The notes under the pieces are model-generated. The model did not search any database, was not told the origin of the DNA, and was given only the letters and a program-made list of their open reading frames with translations. Position numbers and translations under genes: made by a program. From Streptomyces sp. Q6 (lineage in GTDB: Bacteria > Actinomycetota > Actinomycetes > Streptomycetales > Streptomycetaceae): a DNA stretch of 64,000 nucleotides. Every line of letters starts with the position of its first letter. Position 1 is the stretch's first letter. The stretch lies in NCBI RefSeq assembly GCF_036967205.1, contig NZ_CP146022.1:6882001-6946000 (forward strand), read 5' to 3'. Shown piece by piece: positions 18,315 to 27,321 of the stretch.

Positions 18315-19439
18315 ATGTCCGCGCATTCCGGGATACCCAGCTTCACCGGCGACGCCAGCCCCTACGGCGGCGGCGACCCGTACGCCGACTACCGCACCGC
18401 GGACTTCCCGTTCACGCGGTACACCGACCTCGCCGCGCGCTCGCTCGGCGCCGGTGTGATCGCCGCGAACGACGAGTTCTTCGCGCAGCGCGAGAACCTG
18501 CTCGTCCCCGGACGCGCCGAGTTCGACCCGGAGCACTTCGGCCACAAAGGCAAGATCATGGACGGCTGGGAGACCCGCCGTCGCCGCGGCGCGGGCGCCG
18601 ACCACCCGTGGCCCACCGCCGAGGACCACGACTGGGCGCTCGTCCGCCTCGGCGCGCCGGGCGTCGTCCGCGGCATCGTCGTCGACACCGCGCACTTCCG
18701 CGGCAACTACCCGCAGGCCGTCTCGGTGGAGGCCACGTCCGTCGCGGGCGCGCCCACCCCCGAGGAGCTCCTCTCCGACGACGTGAAGTGGACAACCCTC
18801 GTCCCTCGTACGGCGGTTGGCGGGCACGCGGCGAACGGGTTCGCGGTCGACGTCGAGCAGCGCTTCACGCACCTGCGCGTCAACCAGCACCCCGACGGCG
18901 GCATCGCCCGCCTCCGCGTGCACGGCGAGGTCGTCCCCGACCCGAAGTGGCTCGCCACGCTCGGCACCTTCGACGTCGTCGCCCTGGCCAACGGCGGCCG
19001 GGCCGAGGACGCCTCGAACCTCTTCTACTCGCCCGCCTCGAACACCATCCAGCCGGGCTACTCCCGCAAGATGGACGACGGCTGGGAGACCCGGCGCCGC
19101 CGCGACGACGGCAACGACTGGATCCGCTACCAGCTCGTCGCCCAGTCGCAGATCCGCGCCCTGGAGATCGACACGGCGTACCTGAAGGGCAACAGCGCCG
19201 GCTGGGCGTCCGTCTCCGTGAAGGACGGCGCCGACGGCGCATGGGTCGAGGTGCTGCCCCGCACCCGCCTCCAGCCCGACACGAACCACCGCTTCGTCCT
19301 CGACACCCCGGCGGTCGGCACGCACGCCCGGATCGACATCTACCCCGACGGCGGCATCTCGCGCCTGCGCCTGTTCGGCTCGCTGACCGAGCAGGGCGCC
19401 GCCCAACTGGCGGCGCGCAGCGCCGAGTTGGGCGCGTAG
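18315..19439 (+). CDS. alc: Allantoicase
   Basis: The 374-residue protein hydrolyses allantoate to urea and ureidoglycolate, from which glyoxylate is later released. It consists of two tandem copies of the allantoicase jelly-roll domain. This is visible from the repeated KIMDGWETRRRR (near residue 80) and KMDDGWETRRRRDDGNDW (near residue 252), each followed by a VDTAHFRGNYP / IDTAYLKGNSAG pair. ATG 18315 lies just after the allantoinase stop, so both are in one operon closed by the perfect terminator at 19452-19488. The glyoxylate it yields can be used by the malate synthase at 6955-8577. Confidence 0.95.
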   Translation: MSAHSGIPSFTGDASPYGGGDPYADYRTADFPFTRYTDLAARSLGAGVIAANDEFFAQRENLLVPGRAEFDPEHFGHKGKIMDGWETRRRRGAGADHPWPTAEDHDWALVRLGAPGVVRGIVVDTAHFRGNYPQAVSVEATSVAGAPTPEELLSDDVKWTTLVPRTAVGGHAANGFAVDVEQRFTHLRVNQHPDGGIARLRVHGEVVPDPKWLATLGTFDVVALANGGRAEDASNLFYSPASNTIQPGYSRKMDDGWETRRRRDDGNDWIRYQLVAQSQIRALEIDTAYLKGNSAGWASVSVKDGADGAWVEVLPRTRLQPDTNHRFVLDTPAVGTHARIDIYPDGGISRLRLFGSLTEQGAAQLAARSAELGA

Positions 19440-19451
19440 CGCAGAAAGGCC

Positions 19452-19488
19452 CGCGGGGTGCCCGGCCGACAAGGCCGGGCACCCCGCG
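19452..19488. terminator. Perfect 16-bp hairpin terminator after allantoicase
   Basis: The arm 19452-19467 (CGCGGGGTGCCCGGCC) pairs fully with 19473-19488 around the loop GACAA, between the converging allantoicase and dehydrogenase genes. Confidence 0.92.
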
Positions 19489-19507
19489 CACGCATGCCGT
19501 CACGCCC

Positions 19508-20239
19508 TCACGCGGCGAACCCGCCGTCGACGGCCAGCTCGGTGCCGGTGACGTACGCGGCGTCGGGACCGGCGAGATACGCGACCGTCCCGGCGACCTC
19601 CTCGGCGCTGCCGTACCGGCCGAGCGTCGTCAGCGACGCCTGCCAGTCCGCGGTCGGCCCGTCCGCCGGGTTCATGTCGGTGTCGATCGGCCCCGGGTGC
19701 ACGATGTTCGCCGTGATCCCGCGCCCGCCCAGCTCCCGCGCGAGCGCCTTGGTCAGGCCGATCAGCGCCGCCTTGCTCATCGCGTACAGCGTGCCGCCCG
19801 GTCCGGGGACGCGCTGCGCCATGCACGAGCCGATGGTGATGACCCGGCCGCCGTCGGGCAGCACGGGGGCCGCGGCCTGCGTGGTGAGGTAGACCCCGCG
19901 CACGTTCGCCCCCAGCGCCCGGTCGACGTCGGCGGGGGAGTGGGTCTCCAGGGGGCCGAGCGCGCCGACCCCCGCGTTGTTGACGAGGACGTCGAGTCGG
20001 CCCAGCCGCTCGACCGCGGCGCTCACCACCCCGGCCGCCTCCGCCGCGTCGCACGCGTCCGCGCGCAGCGCAGCGCCACGCCGCCCCAGGGCCTCGATCC
20101 GGCGCACCACGTCCTCGGCGCCCTCCTTGCCCCGGACATAGCTGACCGCGACGTCGAACCCGTCCTCGGCCAGTCGCAGCGCCGTCGCCGCACCGATCCC
20201 GCGCGAGCCGCCGGTCACCAGGGCCACCTTGCCGTTCAT
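19508..20239 (-). CDS. Short-chain dehydrogenase/reductase
   Basis: The 243-residue protein is a classical SDR oxidoreductase. The cofactor loop is TGGSRGIGAA near the N-terminus; the NNAG motif appears as VLVNNAGVGAL; the catalytic Ser lies in TIGSCMAQ and the YxxxK in YAMSKAALIG; the C-terminal VTGTELAVDGGFAA is typical. The basic residue after the first Gly-rich loop segment favours NADP. ATG 20239 has a strong AGGAGAAATC leader, so an in-frame ATG 36 bases upstream is rejected. The substrate is not predictable. A 226-base divergent region separates it from the EamA transporter. Confidence 0.88.
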   Translation of the reverse strand: MNGKVALVTGGSRGIGAATALRLAEDGFDVAVSYVRGKEGAEDVVRRIEALGRRGAALRADACDAAEAAGVVSAAVERLGRLDVLVNNAGVGALGPLETHSPADVDRALGANVRGVYLTTQAAAPVLPDGGRVITIGSCMAQRVPGPGGTLYAMSKAALIGLTKALARELGGRGITANIVHPGPIDTDMNPADGPTADWQASLTTLGRYGSAEEVAGTVAYLAGPDAAYVTGTELAVDGGFAA

Positions 20240-20465
20240 GATTTCTCCTGAGGTCGTCGGTCGTTGTGGGTTCAAGTACAGCGACGTACGACCCGGAAAG
20301 CTGGCGGCAAACGGACACTCAGCCCGGGACGCGCGTCCCGTACGGCAGTCGGTGCCGACGCGACCATGGCCTTCGTGGCAGCGGCGCGGGTACGGTGATC
20401 GCTCCCGTGCGAGCCGCCGACGTCTCCACAGCCGTCAGAAGTCCGACGTAGCCGGAGACCCGCCC

Positions 20466-21371
20466 GTGAGCACGCTCGCCCTGCCCGCACCCCGCCCCCG
20501 CGCCTGGCTCACCGACGCTCCGCTGCTCGCGGTCGCCGTCGTGTGGGGCGCCAGCTATCTCGCGGCGAAGGGCGTCACCACGCAGTCCACCGTGCTCGCG
20601 GTGCTCGTCCTGCGCTTCGGGATCGTGCTGCCCGTGCTCGCCGCCGTCGGGTGGCGGGCGCTGCGCGCGCTGACCGCCGCCCAGTGGCGCGGCGCCTGCG
20701 CGCTCGGCCTGATCCTCAGCGGGATCTTCCTCCTGGAGACGTACGGCGTCGTGCACACCTCGGCGACCAACGCGGGTCTCATCATCAGCCTCACCATGAT
20801 CTTCACGCCGCTCGCCGAGGCGGCCGTCACCCGGGTCAGGCCCTCCCGCGCGTTCCTCGCGGCGGCCGGGACGTCCGTGCTCGGCGTCGTCCTGCTCACC
20901 CAGGGCGGTGGTTTCACGGCACCGTCGACGGGCGATCTGCTGATGCTGCTCGCCGCCCTCGCCCGTACGGTCCACGTCCTGACGATGGCCCGCCTGAAGT
21001 CCGTCCAGGGGGCGGAGGCGCTGCCCCTGACGAGCGTCCAACTCGGCTCGGCCGTCGTGGTGTTCGCGCTGCTCTGCGCGGCACCCGGCACCGGCTCCAC
21101 CCCGTGGGACGCGGCGGCGGCCTTCGAACCCGCCGACTGGGCGGGCCTGTTGTTCCTGTCCGTCTTCTGCACGCTCTTCGCGTTCTTCGTGCAGATGTGG
21201 GCCGTACGCCGCTCGTCCCCTTCCCGCGTGAGCCTGCTGCTCGGCACCGAACCGCTCTGGGCCGCGGCGACCGGCATCGCCCTCGGCGGCGAACACCTGG
21301 GAGCCGTGGGCCTGTTGGGCGCCGCCTTGGTGCTGGCCGGAACCGGGTGGGGCCGCCGGGCCACGAGTTAA
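20466..21371 (+). CDS. EamA/DMT-family transporter
   Basis: The 301-residue protein has about ten membrane helices in two EamA halves (WGASYLAAKGVTTQSTVLAVLVLRF in the first; the second begins near PSTGDLLMLLAALARTVHVLTM and ends with TEPLWAAATGIALGGE). EamA proteins export metabolites or amino acids. GTG 20466 is preceded by GGAG at about eight bases; the frame extends upstream without support. The TEPLWA motif close to the C-terminus is typical of the drug/metabolite superfamily. There is no partner gene, so the substrate is unknown. Confidence 0.88.
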   Translation: MSTLALPAPRPRAWLTDAPLLAVAVVWGASYLAAKGVTTQSTVLAVLVLRFGIVLPVLAAVGWRALRALTAAQWRGACALGLILSGIFLLETYGVVHTSATNAGLIISLTMIFTPLAEAAVTRVRPSRAFLAAAGTSVLGVVLLTQGGGFTAPSTGDLLMLLAALARTVHVLTMARLKSVQGAEALPLTSVQLGSAVVVFALLCAAPGTGSTPWDAAAAFEPADWAGLLFLSVFCTLFAFFVQMWAVRRSSPSRVSLLLGTEPLWAAATGIALGGEHLGAVGLLGAALVLAGTGWGRRATS

Positions 21372-21398
21372 CTCCTGGAAAACAAGCGGTAGTTGTCG

Positions 21399-21429
21399 TT
21401 GACATGCCCCCGTCTACGCGCGTCACACT
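21399..21429 (+). promoter_or_regulatory. Candidate promoter for the secreted ribonuclease
   Basis: TTGACA (21399-21404) is followed after a long 19-base spacer by CACACT (21424-21429), only 6 bases from ATG 21436. If used, it would give a nearly leaderless transcript. Confidence 0.35.
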
Positions 21430-21435
21430 AGGGGC

Positions 21436-21852
21436 ATGAAGACACCCCCACGCTTCTTCAGTGCCGTAGCCCTCGCCGCCGCCCTCCTCGTCGGCGGCTC
21501 CGCCGGCGCCACGGCCCACGCGGCCCCCGCCCCCACCACCCCGTCCGTCACCGTCTCCGCCGCCGCGGTCGGCGACATCTGCTACTCCGCCCTGCCCTCC
21601 CAGGCGTACGACACCCTCGAACTCATCGCGGCCGGCGGCCCGTTCCCGTACAGCCAGGACGGCACCGTCTTCCAGAACCGCGAAGGCGTCCTGCCGAGCC
21701 GGTCGACCGGCTACTACCACGAGTACACGGTCATCACGCCGGGCTCCTCCGACCGGGGCGCCCGCCGCATCGTCACGGGCGAGGCGAGCCAGGAGGACTA
21801 CTACACGGCGGACCACTACGCCACGTTCGACCTGATCGACCACTCCTGCTGA
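21436..21852 (+). CDS. Secreted guanyl-specific ribonuclease (RNase Sa / N1-T1 family)
   Basis: The 138-residue precursor has a Sec signal peptide (MKTPPRFFSAVALAAALLVG to about AHAAPA) and a mature domain strongly resembling RNase Sa of Streptomyces, an extracellular RNase cutting after guanosine. Family residues are all present: Glu96 in YYHEYTVITPG (general base), Arg111 in GARRIVTG, His127 in ADHYATF (general acid), and Cys49 with Cys138 for the single disulfide. The sequence GPFPYSQDGTVFQNREGVLP is diagnostic. No barstar-like inhibitor gene is adjacent, as expected if the enzyme is folded only after export. Confidence 0.95.
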   Translation: MKTPPRFFSAVALAAALLVGGSAGATAHAAPAPTTPSVTVSAAAVGDICYSALPSQAYDTLELIAAGGPFPYSQDGTVFQNREGVLPSRSTGYYHEYTVITPGSSDRGARRIVTGEASQEDYYTADHYATFDLIDHSC

Positions 21853-21864
21853 CCGCTCCAAGCC

Positions 21865-22110
21865 CTAGCGGCTCCTGCGGCCCTCGGCGGCCGCGAACAG
21901 GGCGATCGCGAGCACCACCAGCGCGATGCTCCCGTACACCTCGCGGCCGTCGAGCAGCCCGACGAACCCGACCGGACCCCAGCCGGACCAGCCCGTGCAC
22001 GCGCGGACGATGCCGAGCACGCCCTGGAACAGCGCGAGCCCGCCGACGACCTCCAGCAGTCGCTGGGGCCGCCGGCCCCGCCTGTCGTCCGGGTTCCCGT
22101 CTCGGTCCAT
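21865..22110 (-). CDS. Small two-helix membrane protein
   Basis: The 81-residue protein has two hydrophobic helices (LLEVVGGLALFQGVLGIV and VYGSIALVVLAIALFAAA) joined by a short Gly/Trp-rich loop (CTGWSGWGPVGFVG), with charged ends. ATG 22110 is preceded by GAGGG seven bases upstream; longer frames lack such a site. It converges on the ribonuclease gene 12 bases away. I know no named family for it; the conserved-looking loop argues for a real gene. Confidence 0.6.
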   Translation of the reverse strand: MDRDGNPDDRRGRRPQRLLEVVGGLALFQGVLGIVRACTGWSGWGPVGFVGLLDGREVYGSIALVVLAIALFAAAEGRRSR

Positions 22111-22289
22111 GCACGAACCCTCGCCCCGCGGACCCCCCACGCACATCAGCCGCGGGGCGAGCCCGTGTCCGCCCGAGGTCGCCGCCCACGCCGTCCGCCC
22201 GCTACCGAAGTCGACGGGTGGGCGACTTTGGTCGCGAGAAGGCCGCGCGAGGCGGCCCACGGCGCCTGACGTGCGTAGATTTGTCGACC

Positions 22290-23564
22290 ATGGAGGCATC
22301 GCGGCGGACCACGGGGGACACGGAGCGGGGCGACGGGACACCGCTGCCGTGGCGGCGCCGTCTGCTGACCTCCGCCGACGCCGACGAACTGGACCTGGAC
22401 TCCGAGGGGCGGCCGGGACGCGGGCGGCGCACCGTCCGCGACTGGCTCGTCGACTTCGGCTGCTTCCTCGTCGCCGTCTTCCTCGGCCTGATCCTCGCCG
22501 AACAGGTCTGGGACGACCCGAACACCTCCGACACGCTGGCCCTCGTCGACCAGGTGATCGGGGCGCTGGCCTGCGCGGGCGTCTGGGTGCGCCGGCGGTG
22601 GCCGCTCGGATTCGCGGTGGCGATGGTGCCGGTCGGCTTCGTGTCCAACACCGCGAGCGGCGCGGTCATGATCGCGATCTTCACGCTCGCCGTGCACCGC
22701 CCCTTCCGCTACGTGGCCTGGGTCGGCGGCGCGTCGATCGCTCTGGTCCCGATCTTCTTCTGGCTGCGGCCCGACCCCGAGTCGACCTACGCCCTGTCGG
22801 TGGCGTTCACCGTGATCCTCACCGTCACCGTCGTCGGCTGGGGCATGTTCGTGCGCTCCCGGCGCCAGCTCCTGATGTCGCTGCGGGACCGTGCCCTGCG
22901 CGCCGAGACCGAGGCCGGGCTCCGCGCCGAGCAGGCGCAGCGGCTGGCCCGTGAGGCCATCGCCCGCGAGATGCACGACGTCCTCGCGCACCGGCTGACG
23001 CTGCTGAGCGTGCACGCGGGCGCCCTGGAGTTCCGCCCCGACGCGCCCCGCGAGGAGATCGCGCGGGCCGCCGGCGTCATTCGGGAGAGCGCGCACGAGG
23101 CGCTCCAGGACCTGCGCGAGATCATCGGCGTGCTGCGCGCCGCCGACCACGGCGAGGAGTCGGGGCGCCCGCAGCCCACGCTCGCCGCCCTCGACACCCT
23201 CGTCGCCGAGTCCCGCGAGGCCGGCATGAAGGTCGTCCTCGACAACCGCGTCGGCGACCCCGACTCCGTACCCGCCTCCACCGGCCGCACCGCGTACCGC
23301 ATCGCCCAGGAGGGCCTGACCAACGCCCGCAAGCACGCCCCCGGCGCCGAGGTCGCCGTCACCGTCACCGGCGCCCCCGGGGACGGCCTCGCCATCACGG
23401 TCACCAACCCGCCGCCGCCCGGCGACGTCCCGCACGTGCCCGGCTCGGGCCAAGGCCTGATCGGGCTCACGGAACGCGCCACGCTCGCGGGCGGCACGCT
23501 CGACCACGGGCAGCGCCCCGAGGGCGGCTTCGCGGTACGGGCCTGGCTGCCGTGGAGCGGGTGA
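22290..23564 (+). CDS. NarL-type sensor histidine kinase
   Basis: The 424-residue kinase has an acidic and basic N-terminal tail of about 50 residues, four to five membrane helices (about residues 54-190), a HisKA_3 domain with phospho-accepting His229 in AREMHDVLAHRLTLLSVHAG, and an ATPase domain with AQEGLTNARKHAPGAE (N box) and GSGQGLIGLTERATLAGG (G2 box). ATG 22290 has no obvious ribosome site, but TAGATT at 22275-22280 lies 10 bases before it, suggesting a leaderless transcript. It is followed after 42 bases by its likely partner response regulator. The signal is unknown. Confidence 0.9.
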   Translation: MEASRRTTGDTERGDGTPLPWRRRLLTSADADELDLDSEGRPGRGRRTVRDWLVDFGCFLVAVFLGLILAEQVWDDPNTSDTLALVDQVIGALACAGVWVRRRWPLGFAVAMVPVGFVSNTASGAVMIAIFTLAVHRPFRYVAWVGGASIALVPIFFWLRPDPESTYALSVAFTVILTVTVVGWGMFVRSRRQLLMSLRDRALRAETEAGLRAEQAQRLAREAIAREMHDVLAHRLTLLSVHAGALEFRPDAPREEIARAAGVIRESAHEALQDLREIIGVLRAADHGEESGRPQPTLAALDTLVAESREAGMKVVLDNRVGDPDSVPASTGRTAYRIAQEGLTNARKHAPGAEVAVTVTGAPGDGLAITVTNPPPPGDVPHVPGSGQGLIGLTERATLAGGTLDHGQRPEGGFAVRAWLPWSG

Positions 23565-23606
23565 CGGGGCCTGTCGTCCCGTGACGGCGTGACTACGGTG
23601 GGGCCC

Positions 23607-24272
23607 ATGAACGCGATCCGCTTGCTCCTCGTCGACGACGACGCCCTCGTCCGCTCGGGCCTGACCTTCATGCTCGGCGGGGCGCACGACGTCGAGATCG
23701 TCGGAGAGGCGGCCGACGGCGCGCAGGCGCTCGACGTGGCCGCGGCCGTCCGGCCCGACGTCGTCCTCATGGACATCCGCATGCCGGTCATGGACGGCCT
23801 CGACGCCACCGAGCGGCTGCGCGCCCGCCCGGACGCGCCCGAGGTCGTCGTCCTGACCACGTTCCACGCGGACGAGCAGGTGCTGCGGGCGCTGCGCGCG
23901 GGCGCGGCCGGATTCGTGCTCAAGGACGCGACGCCCGCCGAGATCCTCGGCGCGGTCCGCAGCGTCGCGGCCGGCGATCCGGTCCTGTCGCCCGCCGTCA
24001 CCCGCCAGCTGATCTCCCACGCGGCGGCCGCCGACCGCGAGACGCGCACGGCCGGCGCCCGCCACCGCCTCGCCGAACTCGCCGACCGGGAACGGGAGGT
24101 GGCCGTCGAGGTCGGTCGCGGCAAGTCCAACGCGGAGATCGCGGCGACCCTCTACCTCAGCGTCGCCACGGTCAAGGCCCACGTCTCCCGCGTCATGACG
24201 AAACTCGGCCTCAACAACCGCGTGCAGATCGCGCTGCTGGTCCACGACGCGGGGTTCCTGGAGGAGCGCTGA
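23607..24272 (+). CDS. NarL/FixJ-family response regulator
   Basis: The 221-residue protein has a receiver domain (IRLLLVDDDALVRSGLTFML, phospho-acceptor Asp56 in VVLMDIRMPVMDG, Thr in VLTTFHAD, Lys in FVLKDATPAE) and a LuxR-type helix-turn-helix (LADREREVAVEVGRGKSNAEIAATLYLSVATVKAHVSRVMTKLGLNNR). ATG 23607 follows GGTGGGG. It forms a two-component pair with the kinase encoded just upstream. Targets are not evident; the next gene, a ROK regulator, starts 111 bases downstream with its own leader. Confidence 0.92.
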   Translation: MNAIRLLLVDDDALVRSGLTFMLGGAHDVEIVGEAADGAQALDVAAAVRPDVVLMDIRMPVMDGLDATERLRARPDAPEVVVLTTFHADEQVLRALRAGAAGFVLKDATPAEILGAVRSVAAGDPVLSPAVTRQLISHAAAADRETRTAGARHRLAELADREREVAVEVGRGKSNAEIAATLYLSVATVKAHVSRVMTKLGLNNRVQIALLVHDAGFLEER

Positions 24273-24383
24273 GTGCCGACGGCGGCGTCGGGTAAATTCA
24301 CACCGTGATCTAAGTGCGGTCGATGTGCTCGGCCGATCTTGATCCCTCTTGATCGATGCGGTGCACAGGGGCGGGAGTACGGG

Positions 24384-25625
24384 ATGCCAGGACCACGTCG
24401 GCGAACGGTGCGCGATCTGCGCCGGGGCAACCGGGCCGTCGTGCTGCGCAAGCTGTACTTCGACGGACCGCTCAGCAGACAGGAGTTGGGGCCGCTGACG
24501 GCGCTCAGCTCGGGCTCCATCAGCAACGTCGTCGCGGAGCTCGTCGCCGACGGCCTCCTGGAGGAGGCGGGTTCCGTCGACTCCGACGGCGGCCGGCCCC
24601 GCACCCTGCTGCGCGTCGCGCCCGGCAGCGGCCACGTCGTCGGCGTGGACGTGGGCGAGACCCGCGTCCGGGTGGAACTGTTCGACCTCGCGCTGAACGA
24701 ACTGGCGCGCGCCGACGCCCCGTTGCCCGACGGGCGGCGCGACGGCAAGTACGACGCGCACGACGTCGTACGGCTCATCGCTCGCGGTCTGACGCAGGTC
24801 ATCGCCGGAGCGGGCGTGGCGCCGGAGACGCTGATCGGCGTCGGCATCGGCGTACCCGGCATCGTCGACGCCTCGGGCCCCGCCGGCGCCGTCGTGCACG
24901 GTCAGACCATCGGCTGGGACGCCGTCCCGCTGGAGGAGATGCTCCGCGCCCCCGGCGAACTCCCGCCCGAACTGCCCCTGTTCATCGACAACGGGGCCAA
25001 GACGCTCGGCCGCGCCGAGATGTGGTTCGGCGCGGGCCGCGGCGCCCGCAACGCCGTGATCGCCCTCATCGGTTCCGGCGTCGGCGCCTGCGTCATCGCC
25101 GACGGCGTCCCGTACCAGGGCTCGTCCAGCAGCGCGGGGGAGTGGGGCCACACCGTCCTCCAGGTCGGCGGCCGGGAGTGCCGGTGCGGCGCGCGCGGCT
25201 GCCTGGAGGCGTACGTCAGCGCCGAATCGCTTCTCGAACGGTGGCGGGAGGCGGGCGGCACCTGGACATCACCGGACGAGGAGGGCGCCCTCGCCGAACT
25301 CCTCGAAGACCCCGCCACCGAGGGCCTGTTGGACGAGACCGCCGAGTACCTCGGCGCGGGCATCGCCGATCTCGTCAACCTCTTCAACCCCGAGCGGATC
25401 GTCGTCGGCGGCTGGGCCGGACTGCTGCTCGGACCGCGCCTGATCGAACCGGTGCGGCGCGCGGCCGCCGCGTACGCGCTGCGCCACCCCTTCGCGCAGA
25501 CCACCGTCGAACTCGGCCGCCTGGGCACGGACGCGGTCACCGTCGGCGCGGCCACCCTGCCGCTCGAACGGTTCCTGGAGACGGGCGGGGCGCGCAGGGA
25601 ACGGATCGTGAGCGGGGCGAGTTAG
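24384..25625 (+). CDS. ROK-family transcriptional regulator/sugar-kinase-like protein
   Basis: The 413-residue protein combines an N-terminal MarR-like winged helix (RTVRDLRRGNRAVVLRKLYFDGPLSRQELGPLTALSSGSISNVVAELVADGLL) with a ROK kinase-fold domain. The ROK domain keeps the phosphate loop VGVDVGETRVRVELFD, the catalytic-type Asp in LFIDNGAKTLGRAEMWFG, EWGHTVL and the zinc motif CRCGARGCLEAYVS. Such proteins are usually sugar-responsive repressors. ATG 24384 has GGGAG nine bases upstream. The cytochrome P450 and thioesterase downstream on the same strand may be co-regulated, but gaps of 46 and 25 bases leave this open. Confidence 0.9.
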   Translation: MPGPRRRTVRDLRRGNRAVVLRKLYFDGPLSRQELGPLTALSSGSISNVVAELVADGLLEEAGSVDSDGGRPRTLLRVAPGSGHVVGVDVGETRVRVELFDLALNELARADAPLPDGRRDGKYDAHDVVRLIARGLTQVIAGAGVAPETLIGVGIGVPGIVDASGPAGAVVHGQTIGWDAVPLEEMLRAPGELPPELPLFIDNGAKTLGRAEMWFGAGRGARNAVIALIGSGVGACVIADGVPYQGSSSSAGEWGHTVLQVGGRECRCGARGCLEAYVSAESLLERWREAGGTWTSPDEEGALAELLEDPATEGLLDETAEYLGAGIADLVNLFNPERIVVGGWAGLLLGPRLIEPVRRAAAAYALRHPFAQTTVELGRLGTDAVTVGAATLPLERFLETGGARRERIVSGAS

Positions 25626-25671
25626 GCAGGGCAGGGGGACGCGGAGACCACACACGCGGGAGGCGCACGGC

Positions 25672-26853
25672 ATGGGCGAGATCGTCGACCTGGGGGAGTA
25701 CGCGGGCGGATCGGCCGAGTTCTTCGCCGACCCCTATCCGGTGTACGAGCGGCTGCGCCGCCTGGGCCCCGTCCACCACGTGCGCACCCCGGGCCCCGGA
25801 CCGACCGAGGAGCTGTGGCTGATCGTCGGGCACGAGGCGGCGCGCGCCGCGTTCACCGACCCCCGGCTGGTCAAGACCCCGCCGTGGGGCCTCGACGGCA
25901 GCGACGTGGGGCGGCACCTGCTCTTCACGGACCCGCCGGAGCACGGCCGGCTGCGCTCCCTGGTCACCCGGGAGTTCACCCCGCGCAGGGTCGCGGCGCT
26001 CGCCCCGCGCATCCAGAAGATCACCGACGAGCTGCTCGACGACATGGTGCCGCGCGGCAGCGCCGACCTCGTCGCGGCGCTCGCCTTCCCGCTCCCGTTC
26101 GTCGTCATCTGCGAACTGCTCGGCGTCCCGGACATCGACCGCGGCCGGTTCCGCCGCATGTCGATCCAGATCGTGGCGCCGACCAGCGGTGAGGAGGAGG
26201 CCGCGGCGTTCTTCGAGATCACCGCGTTCCTCGACGAGCTGATCGAGGACAAGCGCTGCACGGCCCCCGCCGACGACCTGCTGAGCGCGCTGATCCGGAC
26301 CACTGCGGAGGACGGCGACCGACTCTCCTCGCACGAACTGCGCGGCATGGCCTTCCTCCTGCTGGTCGCCGGCCACGAGACCTCCGTCAACCTGATCGGC
26401 AACGGCGTGCGCGCGCTCCTCGACCACCCCGGCCAACTGGCCGACCTGCGCGCCGACATGAGCCTCCTCGACGGGGCCGTGGAGGAGATGCTGCGCTACG
26501 ACGGCCCGGTCGAGACGGCCACGCACCGCTTCGCCGCCGAGCCCGTCGACATCGACGGCACGGTGATCCCGGCGGGCGCCCCCGTCCTCGTCGGGATCGG
26601 CACGGCGGGCCGCGATCCGGAGCGGTTCGAGGTGCCCGACCGCTTCGACATCCGCCGCGACGCCCGCGGTCACCTGGCGTTCGGCCACGGCATCCACTAC
26701 TGCCTGGGCGCCCCGCTCGCCCGCATGGAAGGCCGGATCGCGATCCGCTCCCTCCTGGAGCGGTGCCCCGACCTCGCCCTGGACGGGGAGCCGGACAGCT
26801 GGCTGCCCGGAATGCTGATGCGTGGGGTTCGTACACTGCCGGTGCGCTGGTAG
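25672..26853 (+). CDS. Cytochrome P450 (bacterial class I)
   Basis: The 393-residue monooxygenase has all core P450 motifs: the I-helix oxygen-activating LLLVAGHETSVNLIGNGV, the ExxR of helix K in EEMLRYDGPVE, and the heme loop FGHGIHYCLGAPLARMEGRIA with the Cys thiolate ligand near residue 342. The C-helix DPPEHGRLRSLVTREFTPRRV is typical of CYP107-like Streptomyces enzymes. It needs external ferredoxin and reductase; none are encoded nearby. ATG 25672 is preceded by GGGAGGCGCACGGC. The substrate cannot be predicted. The neighbours are a ROK regulator and a hotdog thioesterase. Confidence 0.93.
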   Translation: MGEIVDLGEYAGGSAEFFADPYPVYERLRRLGPVHHVRTPGPGPTEELWLIVGHEAARAAFTDPRLVKTPPWGLDGSDVGRHLLFTDPPEHGRLRSLVTREFTPRRVAALAPRIQKITDELLDDMVPRGSADLVAALAFPLPFVVICELLGVPDIDRGRFRRMSIQIVAPTSGEEEAAAFFEITAFLDELIEDKRCTAPADDLLSALIRTTAEDGDRLSSHELRGMAFLLLVAGHETSVNLIGNGVRALLDHPGQLADLRADMSLLDGAVEEMLRYDGPVETATHRFAAEPVDIDGTVIPAGAPVLVGIGTAGRDPERFEVPDRFDIRRDARGHLAFGHGIHYCLGAPLARMEGRIAIRSLLERCPDLALDGEPDSWLPGMLMRGVRTLPVRW

Positions 26854-26878
26854 CCGCCGACCCCGCCGAGGAGCCCCG

Positions 26879-27301
26879 ATGTCCACCGAACCCGCCGTCC
26901 TCGACCTCGAACTCGCCCGCAAGGCCCTGGAGTCGCAGCCGTTCAGCCAACTGCTCCAGGCCCGCCTCACCGAGTTCGGCGACGGCGCGGCCACGCTCGA
27001 ACTGGACATCAGGCCCGAACTCCACCAGCAGAACGGCTTCGTGCACGGCGGCGTCCTCGCCTACGCCGCGGACAACGCCCTGACGTTCGCCGCGGGCGCC
27101 GCCCTCGGCCCGTCCGTGCTGACCTCCGGTTTCTCCATCCAGTACGTCCGCCCCGCGCAGGGCGTGACCCTGGTGGCCCGCGCCGAGGTGGTCACCGCGG
27201 GCCGCCGCCAGGCCGTGATCAGGGCCGACCTGGTGGTGGTGGACGAGGAGGGCGCGGAGAAGCTGTGCGCGGTCGCGCAGGGCACGGTCCTCACCGTGTA
27301 G
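26879..27301 (+). CDS. PaaI-type hotdog thioesterase
   Basis: The 140-residue protein is a single hotdog-fold domain of the PaaI/4HBT group that hydrolyses acyl- or aroyl-CoA thioesters. Characteristic pieces are LHQQNGFVHGGVLAYAADNALTFAAGAAL (the HGG..D/E active-site segment), TSGFSIQYVRPAQG and ARAEVVTAGRRQAVIRADL. ATG 26879 has GAGGAG in front. It starts 25 bases after the P450 stop on the same strand and may be co-transcribed. A palindromic terminator separates it from the converging oxidoreductase gene. Confidence 0.9.
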   Translation: MSTEPAVLDLELARKALESQPFSQLLQARLTEFGDGAATLELDIRPELHQQNGFVHGGVLAYAADNALTFAAGAALGPSVLTSGFSIQYVRPAQGVTLVARAEVVTAGRRQAVIRADLVVVDEEGAEKLCAVAQGTVLTV

Positions 27302-27305
27302 CGGG

Positions 27306-27321
27306 CCCGCCGCGCGGCGGG
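27306..27321. terminator. CCCGCC/GGCGGG hairpin between convergent genes
   Basis: CCCGCCGCGCGGCGGG is a perfect 16-base palindrome filling the gap between the thioesterase and oxidoreductase stops. Confidence 0.6.
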
